Positions 22,824-35,115 of a stretch of 64,000 nucleotides of DNA are shown piece by piece. The notes under the pieces are model-generated. The model did no database searches. It saw only the letters and a program-made list of their open reading frames with translations, and was not told the origin of the DNA. This stretch comes from Scleromitrula shiraiana (taxonomy: Eukaryota; Ascomycota; Leotiomycetes; Helotiales; Sclerotiniaceae): contig JABELC010000004.1 in assembly GCA_028455995.1 (NCBI GenBank), forward strand, positions 434,001 through 498,000, read 5' to 3'. Each line of letters begins with the position of its first letter. Position 1 is the first letter of the stretch. The translations under genes and the position numbers were made by a program.

Positions 22824-23418
22824 ATGGCAGAGTTACAACCTCCTACAGTAGTCGAAGGTGCAACAACGGGCGATGTTGACGATGAGATTCCACCAACTGC
22901 AAAGTCTGCAGAAGATCGTAAAGCCGCTGCGGCTCTCTCTTCCCTCGATGGACCCCGCGATGACGAGTCTAATTCCACCAAAGATGTTGATCAGGAAGCT
23001 GTACGGCAAGCTATGAATAGGTTGGCAGGTACCAGCGCTACGAATGGGGTAGTATCAAAGAAGGGAGATGAAAAAAAGATCGTTAAAAAGACTGTCAAGG
23101 TTGACCCGGTGGATGTGACTCTGTTGGTATGTCTTCCAAGGAGTTGCAAATTTTCAGCCTCTCCACTGGTTTATGTTTAATTTCTTTGTAGAAATGGTCG
23201 TCTTTGTTCTTGTCCAAAGTCACAACTCTTTCTTCCTATCTTGATTAATGCCTAACTGGCCTGGGTTATACCGTTTGGATGATCAAATCAGCTAATTAAA
23301 GTTGCATTTACAGATTGAAGAGCTCGAGTTGACGAAGGTGAAGGCAACGGATCTACTGAAGGCTCATGATGGGGATGTAATGAAGGCATTAAGAGCATAT
23401 ATCACCCCAGAAGCATAA
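22824..23418 (+). CDS. HYPK-like protein (UBA-like, N-acetyltransferase regulator)
   Basis: Model join(22824..23126,23314..23418), 135 aa, phase 0 at the 187-nt intron. The second exon IEELELTKVKATDLLKAHDG followed by DVMKALRAYI is the NAC-alpha/HYPK UBA-like domain, in the expected C-terminal position. The upstream half is acidic and basic low complexity with a helical segment (QEAVRQAMNRLAG). HYPK family proteins sit at the ribosome exit tunnel with the NatA N-terminal acetyltransferase and modulate it. The assignment rests on the C-terminal domain and overall size. Confidence 0.8.
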
Positions 23419-25284
23419 GGCAGATGTCATATCATGTAGTGGGATAATTGAAGTCAATGGCTTGGGCATAGCAATGGAGTTTTGCATTCGCTGAAAAAGG
23501 TTGGATCAATATTCCATATTTTTACCTTTGAGAAATCCTGTTAAGGTCGACCAATTGAGTGGAGGTTCTGACCGTTCATGCCACCAAGACAGCCCTTCCT
23601 TTATGTGTTATTTGTTTTGCCTGTAATATACAAAATGTTAAATGTGTGTAGGTTCAAATCGAATATCATTTCGGAGCATCGGTATCCCGTTATTTTGGTC
23701 GGCGATCCACCGTTGTATCACTGTATAATTGTTACGTAGTGCACTGCAAACAGGCACAAACTTTACCAACTCCCCAGATTCTCATCGTTGTCAAATTTTT
23801 TCCCGCTCAAATCGGATTGTTTTGTGATTTCGCCAATCGTGGTAATGTCATCTAGGGCTTACTTCGTGATATCCTATTCCATGTAAAAAAAGGTACGTGG
23901 CTTTGGCGCATCTTTGACTCTTGCCCTTGTCTTGCAGGAGCAACCTTTTTGGAAGATGACAACATCCATTTCCAGTGTGTTCGTAGTGTGTTCGCAATCT
24001 CTCTCGCTTCATGAATCAAAGTATTTGTTGCTGCGGGAGACTGCATGTTCCCCTCACACAGCCGATGCGTCTCTGCAGATTTGGCCTTGATATGTAGCAC
24101 AACCGTCACAACCGTGCCAAGCTCTAACGTATGATACATGGATACCAACCTTGCAACAGTATGCCATTTCCCGTTGGTTGATGAACAATGGCAATCTGCA
24201 AAGTTGAAGAAGATGTGGTTCGTATGTTGACGGTGGCGTTGACCCTAGAGTTGAATTTAAATTCGTCAGCGAATTGAGATTTCGACTTTTAGAAGAGACC
24301 TGGGAACAGTCGAAGTGGCTTGGAAAGTGAAATAGGGCTGCATATTTACACTATTGAGATTGATTGTTGCTCAACGTTGAAGTACAATGGCAACTTGCAG
24401 GTTGAGGTCTCGAGTCCGAGAGGATATGCTTGCACATAACTTTAAAGGCCAAGCACTGAATATTCGATATATTTCAGTCAGTGGCACAAGATCGGGGTTT
24501 GTATAACTTTTGAAGTTCATATTGTAGTTCATAGAAAATTCTTTAGAAAGATTATCTGTCTTTTCTTGAAGAACATAACTTACTATGTAATGAATTCTAA
24601 TCTTTTCTAATTTTTTCTAAATTTTTCTAATTTTTTTACTTTCGGAGATTTATTTCGTCTCTTCTCTCTTACACTCTCATACTCTCATACTATCATACTA
24701 TCATACCATCATACCATCATAACATCATACTATCATACTATCATACTCTCTTCCTTTCTCCCTCTCTTTATTCCTGTCCTTCTCCTTCTCCTTCATCTAT
24801 ATATGTTCGTGTTCCCTTATTCTAAGATAGTACGAGAACAGTACGAGCAAAGTACGAGCACGAACCGACTTCATGAAGAAACGGGGTGTCAAATTCAAAG
24901 TTGCTACTACTAGTGTGATTCGTGAATGGGAGTGGGAGAAAGGGGACCTGGCACTTGACACTAGGGGGAAAACCTTGAGAAAGTATTCACTATACCACGA
25001 GGGGATTCAACTTTACAAATTACAACTTTTCCGTATTAATTTCTCATCCCAATCTTCAATTCTTTATTCTCTTCTCAACTTCAGATTGACTTATCAATTT
25101 TCAAATGAATTTGTATTTATTCCAAGGAAGAGTTTTTTCTCTCAACAATTTCTTCTTCTCTTTTATTATCAACTACTATCTAAGTTAATGAAAGCCTTTT
25201 ACTACTTGACCATAAATTGGGAATATAAAATCAACTTCCAATTGCTATCATTTGGTATAAGATAAGGATAACTTTTCTAACAAA
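23419..25284. other. Intergenic, with an 8-nt tandem repeat and leader region
   Basis: No supported gene. It contains an octamer repeat array at 24671-24750 and a long C/T-rich leader before the membrane-protein gene (24750-25284). A 130-codon ATG frame at 24873-25265 ends 19 nt before that gene's start and is probably leader sequence. A minus frame at 23852-24148 has no recognisable features. Confidence 0.6.
24671..24750. repeat. (ACTATCAT)n octamer array
   Basis: About ten copies of an 8-nt unit with C/T and A/C variants, about 540 nt upstream of the membrane-protein start codon. Confidence 0.9.
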
Positions 25285-26834
25285 ATGCCTCCTCTACTGA
25301 AACGTGGAATTGTCTCTCCATCAAATACTGAACTACTTGAGAATACTATTGGATTTATGATTCCATCTATCCTTCTATTCGTTCTCCGCATGTAAGTGAA
25401 CAACCGCCTTTCATCCATTCAAAAACCACTTCTTTCATCCCTCTCTTGGTGAATAGCTAGAAAGGCTACGTTGAATCTGCGACTAATATTTATTTCCAAT
25501 ATAGTATCAATGCAACATGGGTCTTGCGCAAGATGAATTTTGAGGATTACTTAATGTGTGTAGCCATGGTATGCAACTTCAAGTTTCCTATATACACATG
25601 AAACATCAATTCACGCGTTTCTAATTCTTTCACAGTTCTTTTATCTCTCTCTTTTGACACTCATCAATGTATCTGCTCGATACATGACAAATCTTTTCCC
25701 TCCTGAGCAACTTGAAGAAATTATGGCCAATCCTGAAGATGTTACTTCTCGCCGCATTGGATCCATCATTGTCATTCCTCTCGAGCAATGCATGCTCCTT
25801 ACAACTTGGACTGTGAAAACATGCATTTGGCTTTTTCTCTGGCGTCTCTGGTAAGCTCTACTCTCAGTTGTTTCTTCGAATTGTGCGCTTTTAATGCTGA
25901 CTTCTCCTTGAGTCGAAATTTACCACGATACCAGAAAGCTTTAAAAGTACTCATGGCTTACATCATCGCCGGATACGTCACAATCATGTTTGTCTACTAT
26001 GTTGGTGTTTGTCGACCATTCAAGCAATACTGGGCAGTTCCTGTAAAAGACGAACAATGTGCCACCTACTCTCATTATTCTATCGTTCAAATGGTCTTTA
26101 ACATCACTTCTGATGTTGGCCTCATCATAATACCACTCTGCATGTTCTCAGTAGCACGCCTTCCACTGCGGCGTAAGGCAATCTTGATGGTCGTCTTCTC
26201 ATTGGCCATCTTCACCATTCTCGCAGCTATCATGAATAAGTAAGTAGATCTAGGATGCACCGTGGTTTTTATCAAAGCCTAACGTATTGGTCAGGGTATA
26301 CAACTTTCAAAGTCCTATGACAACTGTTTATCAACTTTGGTATATTCGAGAATCTTCTGTGGCTATCTGGGTAGGGAATCTCATCTGCTGTTGGCAAATT
26401 GTGCAAAAGGTTTTCAAGACACGATCTTTCGACAATAGAACTCCGAATATTGTATTTCAACCTGAAATGGGCGCAAGACTCGCGAACCCTTCAAATTACA
26501 CTGCTGGTGGAACCCCAAAACCAAAGAATTGGTTCGAGCACGTTATCAATCTACGTGCTGCCGCCGGAAATATCTTGTCAGTCGCAACTTCCCGGCCGAG
26601 AAATACGACGTTTCGGCAATCGTTTCGACAATCCTCATCCGACCAAGCTCCAATGAATGGGCATATTAAAGAACATAGTGGACAACCAATGTAAGTAACC
26701 GCCCTTTTTTAACGAGATAGACAATGCTCAGTAGTGCTGACTACTTTCATATCAGATCTCTGATGACCCTGGAGAAAGGTGACGAGGAAGTAGGAGCAGC
26801 ACTTCAATATAGAGAGTCTCAACGTATTGATTAA
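25285..26834 (+). CDS. Fungal rhodopsin-domain / PTH11-like integral membrane protein
   Basis: Model join(25285..25391,25505..25568,25636..25850,25913..26239,26295..26690,26756..26834), 395 aa, six exons with all phases closing. It has about seven hydrophobic segments. The conserved run ending in CRPFKQYWAVP, the QCATYSHYSIVQMVFNITSD motif, LPLRRKAILM and WYIRESSVAIWVGNL are typical of the fungal rhodopsin/SAT4 membrane family, which includes PTH11-like receptors. The extracellular Cys residues are consistent with the family. No N-terminal CFEM domain is present. The cytosolic C-tail is about 110 residues, Arg/Ser-rich. Ligand and signalling partner are unknown. Confidence 0.88.
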
Positions 26835-29312
26835 TTGAGTCGAAATTTCTCCAGCCATCTTTCATCTATCGTTTACGAAGCTGCGCAAGCAGTTTGGATT
26901 GGATTTGTTCGAGGATTTGGTGATGATAATGAAGCACGAGATACGAAATATGAATCTGGTATTCATTCTATAACGAACAATGAGGGTAGGGGGATTTTGT
27001 GGCGGAAGGTTTTATCACAGGTGTTTTTGTTTACAGGTGGTTTTATTTTACATGTGGTTTGTTATTACAGGTGGTTTGCAGTGCATAGGTGCTCTTTAAG
27101 GAGTTCTACGGGGCTTCTTCTTTAAAAGGGGTTTGGGTTCTCTACTTCGTCTTCCTGTTCGACAGATAAATGGTAGATCATATGTTGGAAGGATAGGTAG
27201 AAGTAGATAGAAAGAGATGAGAAGAATGTAATCATTTATGATCGCAGTTTTGTATCATATTCTGGGAAAGATGCAATTTCCTACTAGCTATGAAAGAAAT
27301 TACGACTAGCAGCTTTGAGGAAGATCTAAAATACCTTATACCTGCCAGTAGTTCCTCAGCAATTTCACACGGCCATTACCATTGGAAATTAAGGTCCGTG
27401 TGATCCGTAGTTTCAATCACAAGTATCGGCTATGCCCACTTTTGATGTCACTACCAGTTTCATTACAACTTGAGCGAGTCGGTTAATTTCCAGAAGTTCT
27501 ACGCACACTAGTACTGCCAATCAAAAGCAGCAGGGTAGAATAACGTGGTTAGGTTTCTAGACCTCACTCATAACCGCCTTGCTGTTATCTAGATCAACTG
27601 ACGTTGCTGAAACGTGAGCTGTTGATTATCAGTAGTGAGCAGCTGTAACTTGTTCATCTCCACCTATAACGCCCCCTCCACCATCCACAAACAATCTCCC
27701 ACTTCCGGTATTATTAACACCACTTTCGAGAATTCCATATTCACTAACCGAAAGCAATCTCCGCAAACCGTGTAAAAAGCACGCCTTCGGATGTGGCAAA
27801 TCAGAGGAAAATTAACATTCATTATTCACTATATGGCGATGGACATATATGATCTAATTTCCTGGAAACTACGTGTAATTAACAAATGCCCAGGCCCGCG
27901 GGATGGTTATGTTCACGTGTTGCATATAGAATGAATTTGGATTATTGACTTCGCTGCTTGTGGTGGTCAGCGAGGGGTCGTGAGAAAGGCGTGGGATGGG
28001 CGTGGGGAGTTGGGATTTGGGGAATCATTGGGATTGATTGCAATGGCGGTCCATTCGGAGAAGATACATGTGGATGTGGATTTTCTATTGATTCTGATTG
28101 TCACGTATAGTTTCGCTGGAACTTGGATATCCTAATCATCTAAAGAAATGGTGTTTTTTTTTTGAAAACTTTTACCAGCAGCAGTCACATGGTATGCATG
28201 GTTAAGTTGGAGATTCAAGTTAGTAACTCTTGCACTAGTTAATGCCACTGACTACCAAATATATCACTAAAGTATCAACATATAGGCCTAGAATAAAATT
28301 GTGTTTCGTCGCTCTTGGGAATTGTATTCCCCCTTAAGACTCGCTTACGGTCCTGTTACCCAAGTTTGCATTCTAATCTTCAGATAACGATGAAACATAA
28401 GAACTGGATAAGGATATATTCGTAATCTATCTATGCAAGGCAAATCCAGTCCAAATGTTCAAAACCACAAAGGAGGTAATTCAAAGTAGGCTCTCAGGAT
28501 GTTTCTCTTAAAGCCGTGATAATGATATCCATCTCCAGGCGGATCATCATGTTCGTACCCCGACAGATGCCTATGTAACCCCCACTCCCGTCTTGCCCAA
28601 TCTAACTTCTCTTCTTTTGTGAGGCCATCTAGCTACTCAAGCCAAAATACATCCTCCATCTTACATTTCCAACGTCTTCTGCTATTTTTCCTAGGTATCG
28701 TTATTGGCATGAAATCTAGAGACTATATACCGGTGTTATTAATAGATAAGTAGAGAGGAGTGGGTATGATTAGTAAAGAAGGAAGGAGGTCGAGGAATAC
28801 ATGATAATAACATTAGAACTTTGTTCAAATTTGATTGAACATATTCATCCAAAAGATATCTGCCATGGAACAGGAGATTTTGCTTAGTAATAACTATATA
28901 AGAGTTATGATTGCTCCTTCCTTTGAAGAGCCGAGGTTTAGTGTTAAATGCTCAGCTGCAGTTCACCTCTGGTCCGCCCAGTCTTGCAATATTGTTGGAA
29001 GTAAACATTAATTTATTCTTATCCAAAATTCAGTCGCAAAGTATCACTTTCAAGTTAATCATTAGTTTTCTTTTCTACATGAAAAGTTATGATGACAAAC
29101 TTGAAGGTGAAGAAGGTAAGTAAGTGTAAGACATATGTAATAGTAGATTCTTATCATTTATCTGTCATCATCTTGCATAACGTTGTGCCCACTTTGAAAA
29201 TCCTATATAATTGTTCAACTTTAACTAAGCAGCACATTCTATCTTTGTGCTACAAGTACTCCAATCATTAATTAATACCTTCTATTCGGAGAGCTGTTGA
29301 ATACAGGGCATA
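26835..29312. other. Intergenic, with an in-frame open stretch after the preceding stop
   Basis: The frame of the membrane-protein gene stays open for 96 codons (26835-27122) after its TAA. From about 27130 to 29312 I see no gene, repeat or RNA; the DNA is AT-rich with poly-T at about 28150. Confidence 0.6.
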
Positions 29313-30312
29313 ATGTCGTATCCACCAGTTCCACTTCCTAATGGTGAGTAGTAGTTATATCTTGCAGTCTGTTTGCTCCGGGTTTAACATCAATTAGGCC
29401 ATAACTTTACAACTACTTTGCACAACAAGTCATATCCCGCCATCGACTCTGCAATCAAATCCAATCACAGCAATCATGTAGTTTTCATCACGGGAGCTTC
29501 CAAAGGCGTCGGCAGAGCCACGGCGATATCCTTTGCCAAAGCTGGCGCAAAAGGAATTGCTATTGGGGCACGATCAGACTTATCCAGTCTTGAGTCAGAA
29601 ATGCAAGATGCAGCGAAGGCTGCAGGAAAGAGGTCTCCAAAGATCTTGTCTATTAAGCTCGACTTACTTGATCACCAGAGCGTTAAGGATGCAGTGAGTG
29701 AAGTGGAAAAAACTTTTGGAAGATTGGATATCCTGATCAACAATGCCGGGTATCTAGCAGCCAGTCAGTCAATAGTTGATTCCGATCCGGACGATTGGTG
29801 GCAGACTTTTGAAGTCAACATCCGTGGAGTTTACTGGATGACGCGTGGATTTCTTCCTTTGATGATAAAGGATGGATTGAAGACTATAATTAATGTAGCC
29901 AGTACTGGGGCCAATTCACTTAGACCGGGAGCCAGTGGATATCAAACCTCAAAGTTTGCATTATTAAGATTCACAGAATTTGTGCTGACGGAATACGCGG
30001 AGCAAGGAATACTTGCTTACTGTGTACATCCCGGAGCGGTTAACACAGAGATGGCAAAGAAGCTTCCAGAATATCTCCATAAGGGTAAGAGTTGTCCCAG
30101 ATGGCAGAAATGAAGAGCATATCTAACAATATTGAATAGTTTTAAGAGATGATCCGGAACTTGCTGGTGATAGTATGTGCTTTCTGGCACAAGAAAGAAG
30201 GGAGTGGTTGACAGGCAGGTATGTAAACTGCACGTGGGATATTCCTGAATTCCTAAGCAAGGAGAAGGATATCGTGGAGAATGATAAGTTGAAGGAGAGA
30301 ATGCTTTTCTAG
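29313..30312 (+). CDS. Short-chain dehydrogenase/reductase (classical SDR)
   Basis: Model join(29313..29343,29398..30084,30140..30312), 296 aa, phases closing. The cofactor motif TGASKGVG is at residues 42-49, NNAG at about 125-128, the catalytic Ser in NVASTG (about 179), and Tyr/Lys in YQTSK (about 192 and 196). The HPGAVNTEM loop is intact. These define an active NAD(P)(H)-dependent classical SDR. The substrate is not predictable. The first exon has only ten codons. It lies about 660 nt upstream of another SDR on the same strand, but the two are clearly different proteins and not a recent tandem copy. Confidence 0.9.
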
Positions 30313-30970
30313 ACCGAAGCAAGGGGTTTTGAGCGATGAATTCAACGGTCGTCCAATTACAATGATTCAATCATAGTAGATTATTACTTCATAGCTATAT
30401 ACTCAGGTAGATCGCTGAATTCGTTTATAGAACGCAACTCTTTCTTAGCAAGTTCCTCGACATTATTCGTAAATTCGCGGATAGATATAATTTTCGCGGA
30501 CCGGGATACCTAACTTGGCAATCCGCTAGAATTCGCGGGGAAAGTCTAAAGTGGTGGAATGTGGAGAGCTCCTCGCGATACAGTATGAGGGTATATTTAC
30601 GTCCTAGATAAGCACCCACTCTCTAGGTATCTTCTTGAATGCGTTTTACGACCTACGTATAAAACCTAGAGTTTTTCATACAGACATCTGCATATGTAAC
30701 GGTGACACAAGTGATTGGTTTAAGCGGCAGAATATCAATATCTCTGTAGCTATGATGATTACCCCGCATCTCATTCGAAAGGGGGTTTGGGGAAACACAA
30801 CATAAAGAGTAAGGAACCCATTTCTTCTGTCCACAGTCCTAACAAACTCAAATCAAAGGCATGTTCAATGCGAGATATAATTTTCGCCTGATTGTATGTG
30901 AGCTTTTGATTAGCACAAACGGGTGCTTTGCTTGCTATCCTTACACTACTTATTGAAAGAATCTCACAAA
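30313..30970. other. Intergenic between the two SDR genes
   Basis: Contains the 3' end of the first SDR and the promoter of the second. Several AATTCGCG segments occur around 30470-30540. No gene seen. Confidence 0.6.
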
Positions 30971-32136
30971 ATGTCTACTCTCCGTACTCTTCCACGAGCA
31001 GCAAATCGATGTCTTCGCTCTCAATCAAGAACTCTTACGCGTAGCTTCTCAATCATCCCCCGATTATTGACTCCACCATCTCAGATTCGTCAACCTGCTG
31101 GGCCACCCGAAGAAGAAAGTGTAGCATTGCAAGATGACCGGCCGCCTATAGTTATAGGCACTACACAACGTTTACCAGAATTCAATCTAGTTGATAAAGT
31201 GGTTTGTGTTTCTGGGGCAGGTAGGGGCTTAGGATTGGTGCAAGCAGAGGCCTTGTTAGAAGCTGGTGCTACAGGTTTGGGTGTCCAATTGCAGTTGTTA
31301 TCACTCTATATCGTGCTCTTAGCCAACTAATTCTAATAGTGTATGCTCTCGATCGACTTGAAACTCCATCTCCGGATTTTGGACGTATTGCCGAACGCGC
31401 GAAGAAGGAACTTGGCACATCACTCTCATATCGTCGAATAGATGTCCGAGATGTTGATTCCTTGAATTCTATCGTAGAGGAGATCGCAAACAAGGAGGGA
31501 AGAATGGATGGATTGATAGCTGCAGCGGGTATTCAGCAAGAAACTCCTGCATTGGAATATACGGCGAAGGATGTAGATCTCATGATGAGTATCAATGTAA
31601 CGGGGGTCTTCATGACAGCGCAGGCGGTTGCAAAACAAATGATCAGGTTTGGGAATGGTGGGAGTATAGTACTTATTGCTAGCATGAGCGGAACTGTTGC
31701 CAATCGAGTTAGTTGTTTTCTTCAGCATGCTTTGATCGCCTCCTGACATATTGCAAGGGTCTTATCTGTCCTGCATATAATGCATCGAAATCGGCAGTCC
31801 TCCAGTTGGGCCGTAATCTGGCTAGTGAATGGGGTGAATATAGTATTCGTGTGAATACTATTTCTCCGGGGTATATTGTTACGGCCATGGTTGAAGACTT
31901 ATTTAAGAAGTTTCCCGAGAGAAGAACAGAATGGCCCAAGCAAAATATGCTTAATAGATTGAGTATGCCTCAGGAGTATAGAGGAGCTGCGGTTTTCTTG
32001 ATTAGTGATGCTAGTAGTTTTATGACTGGTAAGGAACTTTATGATAGACTCTCTGCTAAGAGGATGGCTTAGATTGGTACTAATCAGCAGAATAGGTGCG
32101 GATCTGCGAATGGATGGGGGGCATGCTGCATGGTAG
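30971..32136 (+). CDS. SDR oxidoreductase, possibly mitochondrial, polyol-dehydrogenase-like
   Basis: Model join(30971..31274,31340..31707,31758..32028,32096..32136), 327 aa, phases closing. The last exon (12 codons plus stop) restores the typical C-terminus ending LRMDGGHAAW. Without that intron the frame stops at a TAG at 32070-32072. The N-terminal about 35 residues are rich in Arg/Ser/Leu without acids, like a mitochondrial presequence. Motifs are SGAGRGLG (81-88), AAAG, SMSG, and YNASK (Tyr about 231, Lys about 235). Overall it resembles fungal sorbose reductase / D-arabinitol 2-dehydrogenase-type SDRs. Intron 1 uses a weak donor (GTTTGG) and intron 2 GTTAGT. The substrate is inferred only loosely. 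Confidence 0.85.
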
Positions 32137-32601
32137 GAGTGGTGATGAAAGGAAAATGAGCCAGTTGGTTTCCAAATGTCTAATCAAATCATGAACATTC
32201 AAATACAGCATATTGAGAGAAGAATGCTTAGTTGTTGTAGATAAGTGATTTGATCATAAAGCAGAAAGTGGAGAGATTTTAGCTTAGTACTGAGAAATTC
32301 AATATAACGGCTAACATTAGACAAATTTCTAATCACCGGGTAACAGAAAAGTAATCCCTAGAAATATAAATCTTAACTTGAAAGACAATAATATCTTGCT
32401 TTCCAGCCTCGGTTCCCCCCAAAGGAACTCAGAAATGGGAGGTTAATAACAATTACGTAAGTTCATAGCGACCAATCTAGACCAAAAATCTAATCCATCT
32501 AATATACACAATATAATCATATATCGATATCACTCTATGACCCCCATAATATAATCAACACCAACACATTTTGGTAACCATAAATCAGTTTCATCAACCC
32601 C
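32137..32601. other. Convergent intergenic spacer
   Basis: Between the SDR (+) and the nonsense-bearing hypothetical gene (-). AT-rich, nothing recognised. Confidence 0.65.
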
Positions 32602-34343
32602 TCAACCTGGTCTTCCACCGTGACCCCTGCCATGATCCCCGCCCCTACCTGGCTCATAATTTGGAGACTCCTTCCTATAATCATGTCTATGCTTATCAGG
32701 TGGCCCTCCAGGTTTCCTCATCCCTCCTAGCATAGGCCACATAGGTATATAACATTTTTCATCAATCGCACACACCTCATCACAGCCGGTCCATTCTCCT
32801 GCCCAACCTAACCACGCCATAAGTAATTCAATACCTTGTGCCCAACGCTTTATCTGCCTCTTTGCTTCTCCATTTAATATTCCTGTCGTGGGCGACTGGT
32901 TGGAAGTCGAGTTCCAGACCGCTTCAACAGAAAACCCAACTTCGATGATAACATTACAGATTCCGCTCATTGTTTCCTCCACTGCCCATTTGAGTGCACT
33001 TTCTTCCGGTGCGAGATGAATATCCAGGAGACCAAGAAGATGCGTGTGATGAAACTGGCAGCGTGAATATGTGGATGTAAAAAGTGACGAATTTCTTGTC
33101 CAGATTGATGTAGCCGCTTGAGTTGGTGGGTATTCGAGAAAAGGGAGAAGGAACCAGTGCGTTTGATCTCGAATTGAAGCCATCCATTTTCTTTCTTCGG
33201 ATTCACCAGATGCAGACTGTCGCAAGGTATGAAAGAGTTCCGATAACTAGCTAGCATAGGTTTGGACAATCTCATAAGTTATTGTTGACCAGTCGATTCC
33301 GCTGCACTGGGAATTATGTCCAATCAAATCTTTCAGAACTCTCTCGGAATCTTGCTTCATGATTGCTGCATCTGTTGCACTCACATCTTGCAATGATGTG
33401 TATAACCTCCTTCTTCTCGTTAAAGCTTTCAATCCAAGCGATCTCGAGATGTTATCATCAGCCCCTTTCCAAAACCCATCAACCGTGAGGTTTAACACTT
33501 CTCTTTCTCTTGCAGTTCTGGCAATTTCTTGACTGAGAAATTTCGGATTATAATAGCTTAAAATGCCACAGGTTAATAACTTGATTCGATTCTCACCTTT
33601 TCCAGGTCCTGATCTGGAAGACCCACAGTGATCTGTTCCACTAACTAACCAATTTCATCCTTGGCTTCTGAGAAATGGTTCCTTTCCTCCGTCACGCCTA
33701 AAATTAGGTGGCATAGCAGGATTCGCTTCCGTGGGGTTCTTTGATTCCATGAGGTGAGGCAATTGGGTTACAGTGGGTGAGAACGAAAGATCCAAAGCTA
33801 ACTCGGATTCGTGATTTGCGTATGCATTTTCCATTGTAGGTTCAGAAAGCAGAGGAGCAGTTACATTCAGATGCTCTACTAGCTTTAGACTTTCACTCTC
33901 AAAATCACACCAAATCATCTCAAATCCAGCATTCATTCTTATGAACCCTTCGACTCCCCAACCACTTCCTCCAAGTCCTTTATCTTTTAACCAATCGCAC
34001 AGTGCTCTTGCTCGATCATACTCATCATATAGGCCTCTAAAACCTCGGTTGCCAGTTGAGGGCCCGGATATATTGCCATATATATGCAACATCTGAGTGT
34101 CCATTCTTCCACCACCCATAAGTGTAGCAGATTCTCCATCAAAGTAAACACATTTTATGGGACGTGTGGTTTGAAATGTCAGTATATGTGAATTCTGGGT
34201 GGATCCCATGATGCCGTAGGCCATTCCGCTGCAGAAAATTCAGTAGGTGTCTTTACTATTGACTTTCCATGACAATTCATTGTGAAACAAACCACGGTCC
34301 AAATGGCCAACACGCAAAGACCAGAAATACATATCCAACGCAT
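32602..34343 (-). pseudogene. Conserved fungal membrane/secreted hypothetical gene with two nonsense codons
   Basis: One minus-strand frame is open from about 34227 down to 32602 except for two stops, TGA at 33657-33655 and TAG at 33249-33247. Protein-like sequence continues in the same frame on both sides: LRSQG then NWLVSGTDHCGSS and CGILSYYNPKFLS; TYEIVQTYAS then LSELFHTLRQS. I recall a widespread uncharacterised ascomycete family with a Trp at the first stop, which fits TGG to TGA. The N-terminus is MRWICISGLCVLAIWTVVCF at 34343 in a different frame, a signal anchor or signal peptide, joined by a small intron that I place at about 34276-34230 (weak donor). Function unknown. The C-terminus is Gly/Arg/His-rich. 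Readthrough or assembly error cannot be excluded. Confidence 0.65.
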
Positions 34344-35115
34344 AGCTATGTATGTTGCGACTACTTAGTCCTAGAAATCTATACTTAGAAAGCTTGAAAG
34401 TCGTGGCATATATGTCTGTGTTGCGCTACAACAGCTTTTATGGATTACTCCAAACTTGGTTGATAGACACGACGTCATGAAAAGGGGAGATACGAATTCA
34501 GAACCTCAAAACTGTACCTACATATCAAAGGAAACTCATTCGGGACTTTCTGGCCCCAGTTGTCCATCTCTTCTACCATGGTATAGTTTTGTAAGAGGGG
34601 GTATTTCACATGGGACGATACTTTCTCCATACGGAAAGTATGTATTAGACCATTGTTGAAGTAAACCATATACCGATGCGAAATAATGAGGCGCTGAGGA
34701 TGAGAAATTGAGATTCCATGTTTCGTTATCACCCTCTGTAAGGCCTGCAAACAGGGGCTGTTGATCTTTGACAGAGGCTACAACACAGTGAATGATAGTA
34801 AAATATGCAACAAAAAACGATATAACTCAGATAAAATATCATCGTATTGAATCGGAACTAACAATATTAGTATCAGAACAAGAAAAACATAACAGAATAA
34901 CTACAAGCTGCATTTTGGGAATTATTTGAAGGTATAAAACTTCTCATTGCGGCGTCACCTTTGAGTGACTTGGAGATAAGGATCCCTTCCAGGTTTGCCT
35001 AGTCTTCGGCCTAGACCCCACCAAATCGTTGATATCATTGTAAAGAACCTCTAATTTCTTTCACCCAATTTGATGATTGTTACTACAAAAATAATACATT
35101 TAAAAAAATAAAGTA
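34344..35115. other. Divergent intergenic region
   Basis: Lies between the disabled gene (-) and the MGASASK gene (+). Short frames only; nothing recognised. Confidence 0.6.

Noticed and set aside
24873..25265. 130-codon ATG frame on +
   Set aside because: C/T- and A/T-driven composition without domain features, ending 19 nt before the membrane-protein start. Best read as leader sequence.
29313..32136. The two adjacent SDR genes as a recent tandem duplication or a biosynthetic cluster
   Set aside because: Their sequences, exon structures and N-termini differ widely, and no core biosynthetic enzyme lies nearby.
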